Assembly: GCA_013390605.1 (NCBI GenBank)
Contig: JACAUB010000001.1
Span: 1,809,788 to 1,855,439, forward strand
DNA: 45,652 nucleotides
Direction of reading: 5' to 3'
Origin: Bacteroidota bacterium
Lineage (GTDB): Bacteria > Bacteroidota > Bacteroidia > Bacteroidales > Cfx3-03
Below the pieces are notes generated by a model. The model was not told the origin of the DNA. It saw only the letters and a program-made list of their open reading frames with translations, and made no database searches. The position numbers and the translations under genes were made by a program. Positions 1 to 8,648 of the stretch are shown piece by piece. Positions within the stretch are counted from its first letter, which is position 1; each line of letters starts with the position of its first letter.

Positions 1-1
1 C

Positions 2-250
2 AAGAACTTTGTGATTTCATCCGTTTCAGTTGATAAAGATAAGGCTGCCTGGCAAAAAGCAATGCGGGAAGATAAAACCTCACAGTTTATACATACAAAC
101 ATAGCCGATTTTGGCAAAACAGAAGCTTGTAAATATTATCAGGTTAATGCAATACCGGCCAATATGCTGATCAATCCTGAAGGTCGGATTATTGCTATGG
201 ATTTACGGGGTGACGAATTAATAAAAACACTTACGAGGGTGATTAAATAG
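2..250 (+). CDS. Thioredoxin-like (TlpA/AhpC-TSA fold) protein, C-terminal part
   Basis: The gene is cut by the window start; the frame is open from base 2 and ends at TAG 248-250. The visible 82 residues carry the end of a thioredoxin fold: the conserved strand-turn with the cis-proline (NAIPANMLINPEGRIIA) followed by a basic C-terminal helix. The CxxC active site would lie upstream of the window. The next gene begins 67 bases later on the same strand and is also a thioredoxin-like protein, so this is probably the first visible member of a tandem group of periplasmic thiol-disulfide proteins. Which thioredoxin subfamily it belongs to cannot be told from this part. Confidence 0.75.
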   Translation, partial: KNFVISSVSVDKDKAAWQKAMREDKTSQFIHTNIADFGKTEACKYYQVNAIPANMLINPEGRIIAMDLRGDELIKTLTRVIK

Positions 251-317
251 TCTGGTATACTTCAAAATACAAGAAGAAAAATACAACCCTCTTTCATAAA
301 AATAATAACCATTCATC

Positions 318-1805
318 ATGCTAAAACAAAAACTTGCAGCATTTTTATTGATCAACCTGTTGTTCTTTGGAACTAATGTCTTTGCACAAAAACATACAAT
401 TATTATCTGTAGGTATAATCAGGATTCAATAAAAGAAGATTCGTTTAATTTTCAATTATGGAAAATACATGGAACTCATTCTTTTGGAGAAAGTTATTCT
501 TATCCAGGTAAATTTGTATCATTTAATAAGAAAAAGGATTATTCTGAAACCATTTATGATTATATGGTTAAGGATACAACATGTGCGTTTATAGCAGATG
601 GGTTTGGGCATGAGACAATCGCTATTCCAGGGGATACGATGATTATAAATGTAATAAACAAAGAACGTAGGCTGGTTTATAATAAATACCCGGTTCCTTG
701 GTCTCATAATTTAATCTATGAAGGCAAGAATAAATTTGTTTATTCACTTTTTGATTCGTTAACAGCTGTAGCCGGTGAGTTACGTTTCAATCATTTACCC
801 TATAAGCGAACAGATAATTTAGAAGTGTATTGTGGAAAGGCGAATAGTCAGTATCTCCTACAGATTTCATTTTTAGAACGATATTGTAAACGATACAATA
901 TAGGAACACAGTTTAAAGAACTTGCCAGAAATGAATTATTCGGGGCTTACATTATAAATCTTCTTGTACCGCTCGAAAGAAATGATAGTCTCACTACAAA
1001 TAATTATTCAAAACCTTACCGTGAAGCCATATTCAAAAGTAGATTTAATGATCCTTTAATCTATTTCAAAACAGCAATGTATAGCAGTGCAGCATATACT
1101 TATGCGGCGTTGGTCTTGCCAACTACAAGGGTAAATTTGCCGAGAAAAGATAGTGATATAAAATTAATATACGAAACCATAAAACTCAACTATCCTGATT
1201 CAATCAGAAATCATTTGCTGACTTCTCATTTAGTTGGTTATTTATTGAATCCACATTTGATATTCCCATCCTATGACTCACTCGTAACGGATCTCAGAAT
1301 TATTTGTAAGAATCGATTATATACTCATCTAGTAGATTCACTATTTGCTGTAAGAAAAGCAGCAGGTGTTAAGAAATATAGTTTTGAAGAGGCAATGTCG
1401 TCTCAAATCGTTGATACAAAAGATCAGTTATCAGATGTAAAACATCTATTCAAATCAAAACCATTGCTGATTATTTGCTGGGCAAGTTGGTGTGGTCCTT
1501 GTGTACGAGAAATCCCATCTGAGAAGAAATTACAACGTATATATGGTGATAAGGTTGACTTTGTTTACCTGTCGTTCGATAAGAGTAAAAAATTATGGAA
1601 AGATAAACTACAGGCACTGAATATAAATGATGGCAACAATTATTTGTTGACGAATTATTTTAATTCAGATTTTGCAGGATTTTATGATATACATTCAATT
1701 CCATACTATTTATTGTATGATAAAAATGGAAAAAAGGTAGAAATTAAGGATTTAAGACCTTCAAACGATGATTTCAAGAATTTACTTGATAAGTTAATTC
1801 GTTGA
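318..1805 (+). CDS. Secreted TlpA-like thiol-disulfide oxidoreductase (WCGPC)
   Basis: A 495-residue protein with an N-terminal signal peptide (hydrophobic core, then FGTNVFAQ with likely cleavage after Ala) and a C-terminal thioredoxin domain from about residue 365. The active site WASWCGPC has its cysteines at residues 392 and 395, and the cis-Pro region reads HSIPYYLLYDKNGKK. About 340 residues separate signal and thioredoxin domain; they match no family I recognise with confidence, though many Bacteroidota TlpA proteins carry such N-terminal extensions. It should act in the periplasm, reducing or oxidising protein cysteines. It is probably co-transcribed with the partial gene before it. 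Its partner protein is unknown. Confidence 0.85.
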   Translation: MLKQKLAAFLLINLLFFGTNVFAQKHTIIICRYNQDSIKEDSFNFQLWKIHGTHSFGESYSYPGKFVSFNKKKDYSETIYDYMVKDTTCAFIADGFGHETIAIPGDTMIINVINKERRLVYNKYPVPWSHNLIYEGKNKFVYSLFDSLTAVAGELRFNHLPYKRTDNLEVYCGKANSQYLLQISFLERYCKRYNIGTQFKELARNELFGAYIINLLVPLERNDSLTTNNYSKPYREAIFKSRFNDPLIYFKTAMYSSAAYTYAALVLPTTRVNLPRKDSDIKLIYETIKLNYPDSIRNHLLTSHLVGYLLNPHLIFPSYDSLVTDLRIICKNRLYTHLVDSLFAVRKAAGVKKYSFEEAMSSQIVDTKDQLSDVKHLFKSKPLLIICWASWCGPCVREIPSEKKLQRIYGDKVDFVYLSFDKSKKLWKDKLQALNINDGNNYLLTNYFNSDFAGFYDIHSIPYYLLYDKNGKKVEIKDLRPSNDDFKNLLDKLIR

Positions 1806-2032
1806 TACTTTTTGAGATGTTCAACCATTGTAATACTCTGATTCAATATTGTACTTTCCCATTAGATGAGTAATTGCAATGGCTTGTTATTGTGATTTTA
1901 ATAATATTCTATGCATTATTAATTTGAAAAACAGAAAGTTTTGTATTGGTTTGATAGGAATTATTGTTTTGATTATCAACTAATAAAATTTTATTGGTTT
2001 TTTATTTAAGAAAATATGAGAAATATTGCCAT

Positions 2033-3445
2033 ATGAAACAGCTAACCATTTTATTTCTGCTTCTTTATAATATTGCTTATTGCCAGATAAGTGATAAACT
2101 GGAAAACCAACAAAAGCAAGGTCGCAGCTTGAATACACAAGTCGATAATAGAAAAGCCATTTCAGTGTATTTGCCCCATAAGAGAGAATTCATGTATATT
2201 ACCAAATTTGGAGGAAGTTTTAAGGTTATTAATGAAAATGATTCATTGAGTCCGATTAAAATTTATTCCAATGAACCAATCATAACTTATACTTTTGTAG
2301 AAAATAAAGGATTAAATATTAACTTGATTGAACTCCTACCCGGTGAGGAAATTCAGATTGACATTGATCAGAAAGGTAATCGTAAAATCTTAGCAAAAAA
2401 TAATCCTGCCAGATCTAATGAATTATCTTTCTATTATTTTAATCTTTTATTTTCTCAAAAATATGACCTTCTATTCTTTATTCCTAAAAATAGGTCTTTC
2501 TCAACTATTATAGAATATGCAGACTCAGTTGAAATAGCAAGAAAAAATTATCTGGAAGAATACATTTCAAAAAACACTGTGACCAATCGTTTTTATTCTA
2601 TCATTCAAAAACAGATAAGTGAAAAGAAATACGGTTCTCTTGCTTCTTTGTTGTTAAACGGCAAGGAAACAAATAGGGAATTGCTTCTGCCGATCATTAA
2701 TAAACTGAAGACTTTTTACTGCACGAATGATACTGTTTCATCTATAGAACACAATATGGGTGCAGTTACCTTTTGTCAATTTCTTACCATAAAGGAGTCG
2801 CAATTAGAAAAGACTCCCGAAAACCTGTTTAATACTGCCGTCAAATATTTTAGCGGCAAATCATTAGATGCAATTTTGTTTTATTGTATGAAACAAGCTT
2901 TAGAAATTAACACTCCTTCAAATCGTAAACTTTTTGATTTATTCTATGCTAAATGCAAAGATCCTGAATATATCGACTATGTCAAAACCGAAGAACTGAA
3001 GTATAATCTTGCCAATGATAAAACCATGAGCGATGGTCTACTTATGCTGAATAAAAGTACTGTCTCATGGAATCAACTACTTGCAAAGTATAAAGGGAAA
3101 GTTCTTTATGTTGATTTCTGGGCTAGTTGGTGTGCTCCTTGTATTGGTGAAATACCCTATTTGGAAAAATTGAAGGAACAATATGCAAATAAGGAAGTTG
3201 TTTTTATCAGTATCTCAATAGATCAGAAATTTTCTGAGTGGAAAGGGAAAGTCGATCAACTAAAGATTGATAGTCCGTATTCTTTCATTTTAGCAAATAG
3301 TTCGAACTCCCCCTTACAGAAAAGCCTGGAGATAAAGACCATTCCCCGGTTTGTTTTAATTGATAAAACGGGCAAAATAGTAGCAAAAGATGCAATCAGG
3401 CCAAGTGATAAAAACATTAATGCATTGATTGATCAATTTCTATAA
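2033..3445 (+). CDS. Secreted TlpA-like thiol-disulfide oxidoreductase (WCAPC)
   Basis: The ATG at 2033 is preferred because it puts a proper signal peptide (KQLTILFLLLYNIAYCQ) at the N-terminus. A longer frame from TTG at 1994 would place charged residues in front of it. The product is 470 residues. The C-terminal thioredoxin domain contains WASWCAPC (cysteines at residues 367 and 370) and the cis-Pro stretch TIPRFVLIDKTGK. The middle region differs from that of the upstream neighbour although the architecture is the same, so the two are diverged paralogues or members of one broad family. A periplasmic disulfide role is expected. The 227-base gap before it shows no terminator, so read-through from the previous gene is possible. 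Confidence 0.85.
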   Translation: MKQLTILFLLLYNIAYCQISDKLENQQKQGRSLNTQVDNRKAISVYLPHKREFMYITKFGGSFKVINENDSLSPIKIYSNEPIITYTFVENKGLNINLIELLPGEEIQIDIDQKGNRKILAKNNPARSNELSFYYFNLLFSQKYDLLFFIPKNRSFSTIIEYADSVEIARKNYLEEYISKNTVTNRFYSIIQKQISEKKYGSLASLLLNGKETNRELLLPIINKLKTFYCTNDTVSSIEHNMGAVTFCQFLTIKESQLEKTPENLFNTAVKYFSGKSLDAILFYCMKQALEINTPSNRKLFDLFYAKCKDPEYIDYVKTEELKYNLANDKTMSDGLLMLNKSTVSWNQLLAKYKGKVLYVDFWASWCAPCIGEIPYLEKLKEQYANKEVVFISISIDQKFSEWKGKVDQLKIDSPYSFILANSSNSPLQKSLEIKTIPRFVLIDKTGKIVAKDAIRPSDKNINALIDQFL

Positions 3446-3778
3446 AGTTTGTTTAAGGCTCATACATGAGGGAGATTAGAGCCTGTGGATGATTTTGTAT
3501 AAACAGACAACTGTACCAATTCAAGATCCCCAAGAATCACAATCCTGATTTATGTAGTTTATCACCTCTGTAACATATTCCGTTTTGGTTACATCACTAT
3601 AATCCAGATTGGCAATGGTTCGCGAGTAATATTTTATCATAAGCCCTGACAGAGAGATTGAGTTTCTATAGGCTATTTTCAGAAGAGCTTATCAAAAGTC
3701 TTTTCCTATTTGTAGAGCTATCTGATAAAGAACACCTACATAAATAAACTTTTAATTATAACCAGATTAACAGGTTTC
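3446..3778. other. Intergenic region with a minus-strand gene remnant
   Basis: This 333-base stretch has no intact gene of normal size. On the minus strand a frame is open from about 3688 to the TGA at 3521-3523; it is listed separately. No tRNA, clear terminator or promoter was seen in the rest. Confidence 0.5.
3521..3640 (-). pseudogene. Small ORF or C-terminal remnant of a broken gene
   Basis: From ATG at 3640 the minus strand encodes 39 residues, including KYYSRTIANLDYSDVTKTEY and ending QDCDSWGS. The amino-acid mix looks like real protein. The same frame continues upstream to 3688 (ALLKIAYRNSISL), then meets two consecutive stops (TGA TAA), beyond which another protein-like stretch (LYQIALQIGKDF) follows in the same frame. 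That pattern suggests a decayed gene whose C-terminus remains. I do not recognise the family. A genuine 39-residue protein is the alternative. Confidence 0.35.
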
Positions 3779-4204
3779 CTATGAACCAAAGGTCACATTC
3801 TTAGGATTAGATCCCCATTTATTGGGTCCGAATTGACTGTCTGTCAACATTAGAACTAATAAAACAATGAACCCAATCACCGGGATAAAGATTAGCAAAA
3901 GAAAGAATCCACTTTTCCCAGTATCGTGAAGTCGTCTGACTTTTACAGCAAGACTTGGAACGATGATGGCCAATGTATATAATATATAAATCAAGCCGAT
4001 GTGTGGAAGATGTGGAAAATGTTCCAGAAAGAAATCAACTGAGTCGCCAAATAAATTATTAATATTAGATCCAGAAATTCTATCAATTATTCTAGCAGCC
4101 ATTAGAAATATTATGTTGAATAATGTAAACATCCAAAATTCCATTCTTCTCGCTCTGCCGCTAAAATCAGCGTATTTCTCTATGGCTTGTAAATACCAGT
4201 TCAT
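3779..4204 (-). CDS. DUF805 family inner-membrane protein
   Basis: A 141-residue protein with the typical DUF805 opening (NWYLQAIEKYADFSGRARR, then EFWMFTLFN) and the diagnostic RRLHDTGKSGFF motif near the middle. Three to four hydrophobic segments are visible: near residues 25-40, 65-85 and 100-120. DUF805 proteins are small integral membrane proteins of unknown biochemical role; some carry extra domains, this one does not. It lies on the same strand as a small lipoprotein and an RDD protein, but a strong terminator at 4339-4378 separates it from them, so it probably has its own promoter. Confidence 0.85.
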   Translation of the reverse strand: MNWYLQAIEKYADFSGRARRMEFWMFTLFNIIFLMAARIIDRISGSNINNLFGDSVDFFLEHFPHLPHIGLIYILYTLAIIVPSLAVKVRRLHDTGKSGFFLLLIFIPVIGFIVLLVLMLTDSQFGPNKWGSNPKNVTFGS

Positions 4205-4338
4205 CTGTTTTTGTTTTTAGGTTTTACTATTTTTAGGACATTTCAGTATCGCCCTGTTAAATGGCGTTTTCCTGACGATAATATTCTGTTATAACTAAAT
4301 TCAAGATCTAATTTGATTTTTTATGAGTGTTGATGCCA

Positions 4339-4378
4339 CAAAAAAAATACAGACTGGTACTCTCAATACCAGTCTGTA
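4339..4378 (-). terminator. Rho-independent terminator of the small lipoprotein gene
   Basis: A perfect 12-base stem (4348-4359 with 4367-4378; TACAGACTGGTA on the plus strand) closes a 7-base loop. Read on the minus strand it is followed by an uninterrupted T run (plus-strand A run up to 4347). It begins 11 bases past the stop codon of the lipoprotein gene at 4390. Confidence 0.9.
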
Positions 4379-4389
4379 AGAGAATAATA

Positions 4390-4623
4390 CTATTTATGGC
4401 AAGGTTTGTAAATTGCTCCAGTTACAAAATCAACAATGGTACCGGGCCAAAATAATACGATATCAGCTATTAGCGCAACAGCTCTTACCTCGCGAGCTGG
4501 TTTACCAGGAGCGGGTTTTGTTCTTTGGCATGCACTAATTTGTCCACCAAATACTGTTGCACATGAGCTTAAAGTAGCTGCAATTAATACAATAGCTGCA
4601 AATCTTAAGAATAATTTCTTCAT
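4390..4623 (-). CDS. Small lipoprotein, hypothetical
   Basis: A 77-residue protein with a lipoprotein signal: MKKLFLRF, a hydrophobic core, then lipobox LSSC with Cys21 as the lipidated residue. The mature part is short, with CQRTKPAPGKPAREVRAVAL, a hydrophobic segment (IADIVLFWPGTIVDFVTGAI) and a final YKPCHK. Two further cysteines (in SACQ and KPCHK) could form a disulfide. I recognise the general type (small Bacteroidota lipoproteins beginning CATVFGG) but no function. It is a single transcription unit closed by its own strong terminator. Confidence 0.75.
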   Translation of the reverse strand: MKKLFLRFAAIVLIAATLSSCATVFGGQISACQRTKPAPGKPAREVRAVALIADIVLFWPGTIVDFVTGAIYKPCHK

Positions 4624-4759
4624 TTTTTTAGATTTTTTTCCCTAATCGTATGGCTTTTCGGTGACGCCTCGTTTTTATAGTGGTTCTGAACTCCACTTTC
4701 TTTTGATCTTATTTCTTGCATTCAGAAACTTTTAAAACTAAGGGTTCTATTAATCTTCT

Positions 4760-5143
4760 TTATTCCAGCTCGTCTTCAAATGGTCTGTTAGATTTAACAT
4801 CGGTATATGAAACTCTATCATGAAGACCTCTATATGTAAAAAGATAAGACAATATATCAAATGGAATGAATCTCATAAGCGTTCGACTTACAATCTGAAT
4901 GAAAAAATAATTCGTGTTTTTATTTAATGAAATGACTTTTGATTTTGTAACCATTTTTCCAATAGATTGTCCTGTGAAATATTCTGATAAAAAATAATAT
5001 AAAAAGTAGAAAACAATCGCTACCCATTTAACACTTTCTTTGGGAATAGCATAACTGAAAATCATTAAGAGAATTACTAGTATAGTAAAATAAATTATTG
5101 TGTCTAATAAAAAATTGATAAATCGTAACGTTCTTCCTCTCAT
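4760..5143 (-). CDS. RDD family membrane protein
   Basis: A 127-residue membrane protein. It opens with a basic Arg-rich segment and an early Asp (RFINFLLDTIIYF), as in RDD proteins, and has two hydrophobic helices at about residues 13-32 and 36-57. The RDD signature GQSIGKMVTKSKVISL follows. RDD proteins are small membrane proteins of mostly unclear role; some are implicated in ion exchange. The 360 bases upstream are AT-rich and hold no other gene. It is followed on the same strand by the small lipoprotein gene after 136 bases. Confidence 0.8.
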   Translation of the reverse strand: MRGRTLRFINFLLDTIIYFTILVILLMIFSYAIPKESVKWVAIVFYFLYYFLSEYFTGQSIGKMVTKSKVISLNKNTNYFFIQIVSRTLMRFIPFDILSYLFTYRGLHDRVSYTDVKSNRPFEDELE

Positions 5144-5504
5144 CGCGTGTTTTTTTTATAATTATATCATCCACCAATCTTGTTTTTAAAGAACATATAA
5201 AAATAGTCGGCTTTTATTTCTTTTTAGTATAATTTCAATAAAAATTCTGAAGTAAATTTCAATATATTTTTTGGATAAAACAAATAATAACATACTTATT
5301 ATGTGCTTCCTCTTTTTTTAGAGTGCATCACTACTTTAGTTGGATTGAAACACTTTTTTTAGAAGTCCATCATATATCAAATAAATTCAGTTTTTCATAT
5401 CTTTGGAGAACTCAATTGTTTTGAAAGTTATAAATATCTGTTTTTCTTTGTTTCGTTTGTAGGATGATAATTTAATTAATTTTTGCTTCAAAATAAAGTG
5501 ATCA
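5144..5504. other. Divergent intergenic region
   Basis: This 361-base AT-rich stretch separates the minus-strand RDD gene from the plus-strand PUL regulator, so it must hold promoters for both. A -7-like TATCTTTG lies at 5398-5405. No ORF, repeat or RNA gene was seen. Confidence 0.5.
5398..5405 (+). promoter_or_regulatory. Possible Bacteroidota -7 box for the PUL regulator gene
   Basis: TATCTTTG fits the TAnnTTTG form and lies about 100 bases before the regulator start at 5505. No TTTG was found at the expected distance upstream, so this is weak. Confidence 0.3.
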
Positions 5505-8393
5505 ATGTTTAAATTATTTTCGTTTTATAGTTGTTTTGTATATTTAATATGCTTTACTAACTGTATGTATGCTGCTGATATCAAAAGTATTGGTGTTCCT
5601 AATGTGCGTAACTACAGTAAAAATATCTATCAGTCGGGCAATCAAAACTGGTCGGTAACCAAGGATGAAAAAGGTATTATGTATTTCGGTAACTCCGAAG
5701 GCTTATTATCATTTGACGGACGTGACTGGCAACAATATAATCTGCCGAATCATTTAACTGTAAGAGCCGTAGCATCAGATAATCATGGCAAGATATACAC
5801 AGGGGCATTTGGCGAGATTGGCTATTGGTCGGCTGATAAAAATGGTATACTTGTTTATACCTCTTTGAGCAAGCTAATACCTGCAAATTATATTTTAGAT
5901 GAAGAGGTATGGAAAATATACATTGATGAACATCGGGTCATTTTTCAAACCTTTGGATCGATTTATATATTAAAAAATGGTAGAATATCAGTAATAAAAT
6001 CGCCTAATCCTTATTTGTTTTTATTTAAGGTCGGCAAGCGATATTTTATAGAACAATTAAACACAGGGTTGTTCGAATTAGTAAATGATAAACTTGTTCT
6101 GATCAATGGTAGTGAAATTTTAAAGACAGGTATTTTATCTATCCTTCCTTTTAATGGCGGTAGTTTTTTAATAGGGACAGCTAAAGATGGCTTATTTATT
6201 TATAATGGCAAAAAAATTAACCCATGGAAAAATCAGGCTAATGATTTTTTAAAGAAATATCAGCTTAATAACGGGATTTTTATTCCAGGCAAATATTATG
6301 CTTATGGCACTATCTTGAATGGAGTTATTATTGTAGATACAGTTGGTAATGTTGTACAACACATTAATAAATTAAGTGGTCTGCAGAATAACACTATCCT
6401 TAGCTTATATATTGATGATTCAGAAAATCTTTGGGTAGGTTTAGACAATGGAATAGATTGTATTGAAATTAATTCGCCTTTCTATTTTTATCTCGACAAG
6501 GGCGGTAAATTTGGTACGGTTTACTCCAGCATAGTAAACCATAATAAAATCTATTTAGGGACTAACCAAGGTCTGTTTTATAGCGATTGGTATCCCGATA
6601 ATAAAAATAAATTGTTACAGTCATTTGATTTTAAACTTATTCAAGGTACACAAGGTCAGGTATGGGATTTATCTTTGATTGGAGGAAAACTTCTTTGTGG
6701 TCATAATGAGGGTACTTATTTAGTTGAGGATGATAAAATCAAAAAACTTTCGAATATTAATGGTGGTTGGACTATTAAGCAACTAGATAATAATCGCTTG
6801 ATACAAGGGACATATACAGGCCTTGTCATTTATCGTAAGGATGAACATAATAATTGGATTTACAGTCATAAAATAAGCGGATTTGGTGAACCTTCAAGAT
6901 ATGTTGAGCCTTATACTAAAGGTAGGATATGGGTAAGCCATGCTTATAAAGGAATCTATAAAATAACCGTTAATTCAGACTATACCAAAGCTGTTGATAT
7001 CAAGTATTATGATAAGCGTTCTGGTCTGCCTGACAGTTATAAGATCAATGTGTTTAATCTTGATGGAAAAATTGTTTTCTCAACAGAAAATGGGTTTTAT
7101 ACTTATGATGATATAACCGACAGGTTTTATCGATATGATCAATTAAATAGTAGTCTTGGATCTTTTGCTGTATCTACTAAGATCATTCAGGCACTTGGAA
7201 AAAAATTCTGGTTCATCAATTATGGCAAAGTTGCCATGGCTGATTTTTCAGTCAATGGTAAGATCACATTGAACACCAATTGGTTTAGCCTTCTAAATGG
7301 TCGGATGATACAATCGTATGAAAACATAAGCCGGATCAATAACTCTATTTATCTGATCAGTGTTGATGATGGTTTTGTGATTTTTAATGACGGAGATGCC
7401 TCTAAAAAACCTGTTGGAAAGCTGCCCTGTGTTTTAATCAGAAAGGTTGAGAATATATCTCATAAGCCAGTGTTGATCAGTGGTAGCAATATGCAAAACC
7501 CTATTATACCTTATAAAAATAATAGTTTACGTATCACTTATACACTCCCGTATTACATCCAGTCTAAAATAATGTTCCAATATTATTTAGAAGGATATTC
7601 AAAGGAATGGTCTGAATGGAGTTTGCAAAGTCAAAAAGAGTTTACAAATCTGCCTCAAGGCGAATATATTTTTATGGTTCGGGCCCAAATAGATGATAAA
7701 AAGATTACATCTATAACACAGATGAACTTCACTATATTGCCACCATGGTATGCTAGTAAGTGGGCACTTTTATTTTATCTGGTATTACTGGCTATTTTTT
7801 ACTTAATGGTAAGGTATTATAATAGGCTTAAACTGGCAAAATATCACCAACATATTCATGAAAAACTACAACTTGAAAAGGAAGAGGCTTTAAAACAAGA
7901 GATGATTGCCAATGAACAACAGATTGTAAGAATAAAGCAGGAACAATTACAGGCCGATCTTGAGAGTAAAAGTCGTGAATTGGCAACTTCCGCTATGAAC
8001 ATTGTATACAAAAATGAGCTATTACAAAAAATACGCACTGAAATTGTAGAATTTAAAGACTACAGTGGGAAGAAGTTATCAAATGATCAACTTAAACATA
8101 TTCAAAGGGTTATAGATGAAGGATTGACAGATGAAAGGGATTGGAATTTTCTGGAAACCTGTTTTAATGGTGCTCATGAAGACTTTTTCAAAAAATTAAA
8201 AGCAGACCATCCGGATCTTGTTCCTAATGATCTGAAGTTATGTGCTTACCTCCGGATGAATATGAATAGTAAAGAAATTGCTTCTTTGTTGAATATTACG
8301 CTAAGGGGAGTGGAGATTCGTCGTTATAGACTTAGAAAAAAACTTGATTTACCTCACGATAAAAATCTTACCGAGTTTCTCATTCAGTTATAA
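5505..8393 (+). CDS. Transmembrane propeller/Y_Y_Y regulator with LuxR-type HTH
   Basis: A 962-residue one-component sensor-regulator. Order: signal peptide (to about residue 25); a periplasmic two-component-regulator propeller of many repeats (for example ENLWVGLDNGIDCIEINSP); a Y_Y_Y domain at about 670-742 (LRITYTLPYYIQ, then FQYYLEGYSKEWSEW); one transmembrane helix at about 750-772; a cytoplasmic coiled coil to about 860; and a C-terminal helix-turn-helix (LKLCAYLRMNMNSKEIASLL, then RGVEIRRYRLRKKL). There is no histidine kinase or receiver domain, unlike the classical hybrid two-component regulators of PULs, so it would bind DNA from the membrane. Standing directly before susC it most likely senses the sugar released from the target glycan and activates this locus. 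Confidence 0.85.
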   Translation: MFKLFSFYSCFVYLICFTNCMYAADIKSIGVPNVRNYSKNIYQSGNQNWSVTKDEKGIMYFGNSEGLLSFDGRDWQQYNLPNHLTVRAVASDNHGKIYTGAFGEIGYWSADKNGILVYTSLSKLIPANYILDEEVWKIYIDEHRVIFQTFGSIYILKNGRISVIKSPNPYLFLFKVGKRYFIEQLNTGLFELVNDKLVLINGSEILKTGILSILPFNGGSFLIGTAKDGLFIYNGKKINPWKNQANDFLKKYQLNNGIFIPGKYYAYGTILNGVIIVDTVGNVVQHINKLSGLQNNTILSLYIDDSENLWVGLDNGIDCIEINSPFYFYLDKGGKFGTVYSSIVNHNKIYLGTNQGLFYSDWYPDNKNKLLQSFDFKLIQGTQGQVWDLSLIGGKLLCGHNEGTYLVEDDKIKKLSNINGGWTIKQLDNNRLIQGTYTGLVIYRKDEHNNWIYSHKISGFGEPSRYVEPYTKGRIWVSHAYKGIYKITVNSDYTKAVDIKYYDKRSGLPDSYKINVFNLDGKIVFSTENGFYTYDDITDRFYRYDQLNSSLGSFAVSTKIIQALGKKFWFINYGKVAMADFSVNGKITLNTNWFSLLNGRMIQSYENISRINNSIYLISVDDGFVIFNDGDASKKPVGKLPCVLIRKVENISHKPVLISGSNMQNPIIPYKNNSLRITYTLPYYIQSKIMFQYYLEGYSKEWSEWSLQSQKEFTNLPQGEYIFMVRAQIDDKKITSITQMNFTILPPWYASKWALLFYLVLLAIFYLMVRYYNRLKLAKYHQHIHEKLQLEKEEALKQEMIANEQQIVRIKQEQLQADLESKSRELATSAMNIVYKNELLQKIRTEIVEFKDYSGKKLSNDQLKHIQRVIDEGLTDERDWNFLETCFNGAHEDFFKKLKADHPDLVPNDLKLCAYLRMNMNSKEIASLLNITLRGVEIRRYRLRKKLDLPHDKNLTEFLIQL

Positions 8394-8570
8394 TACTACA
8401 TCATTACCTCTCATAGTTCAAAATACGATGTCAGTGTTTAGCATACACTATGTTGTATGAATTTTAAAAATAATTTTATATAGTAATTTGTAATTTAAAT
8501 ACTTATAAAATGTTGCTTTGCTAAGTGAGCAAGTATTTTTTGTGTTGTGTATTTATGTAGAGTGCGTTTT

Positions 8571-8602
8571 TTTGACAACGCCTTGTGGTTGGGCTATTTT
8601 TA
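8571..8602 (+). promoter_or_regulatory. Bacteroidota-type promoter of the susC operon
   Basis: TTTG at 8571-8574, a 20-base spacer, then TATTTTTA at 8595-8602 (one mismatch to TAnnTTTG). It lies 46 bases before the susC ATG and within the 255-base gap after the regulator gene, which suits a regulated operon promoter. Confidence 0.55.
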
Positions 8603-8648
8603 CATTCTAATTTTTCAAAAAACTTAATCTTTTTAATTATTAACCACT

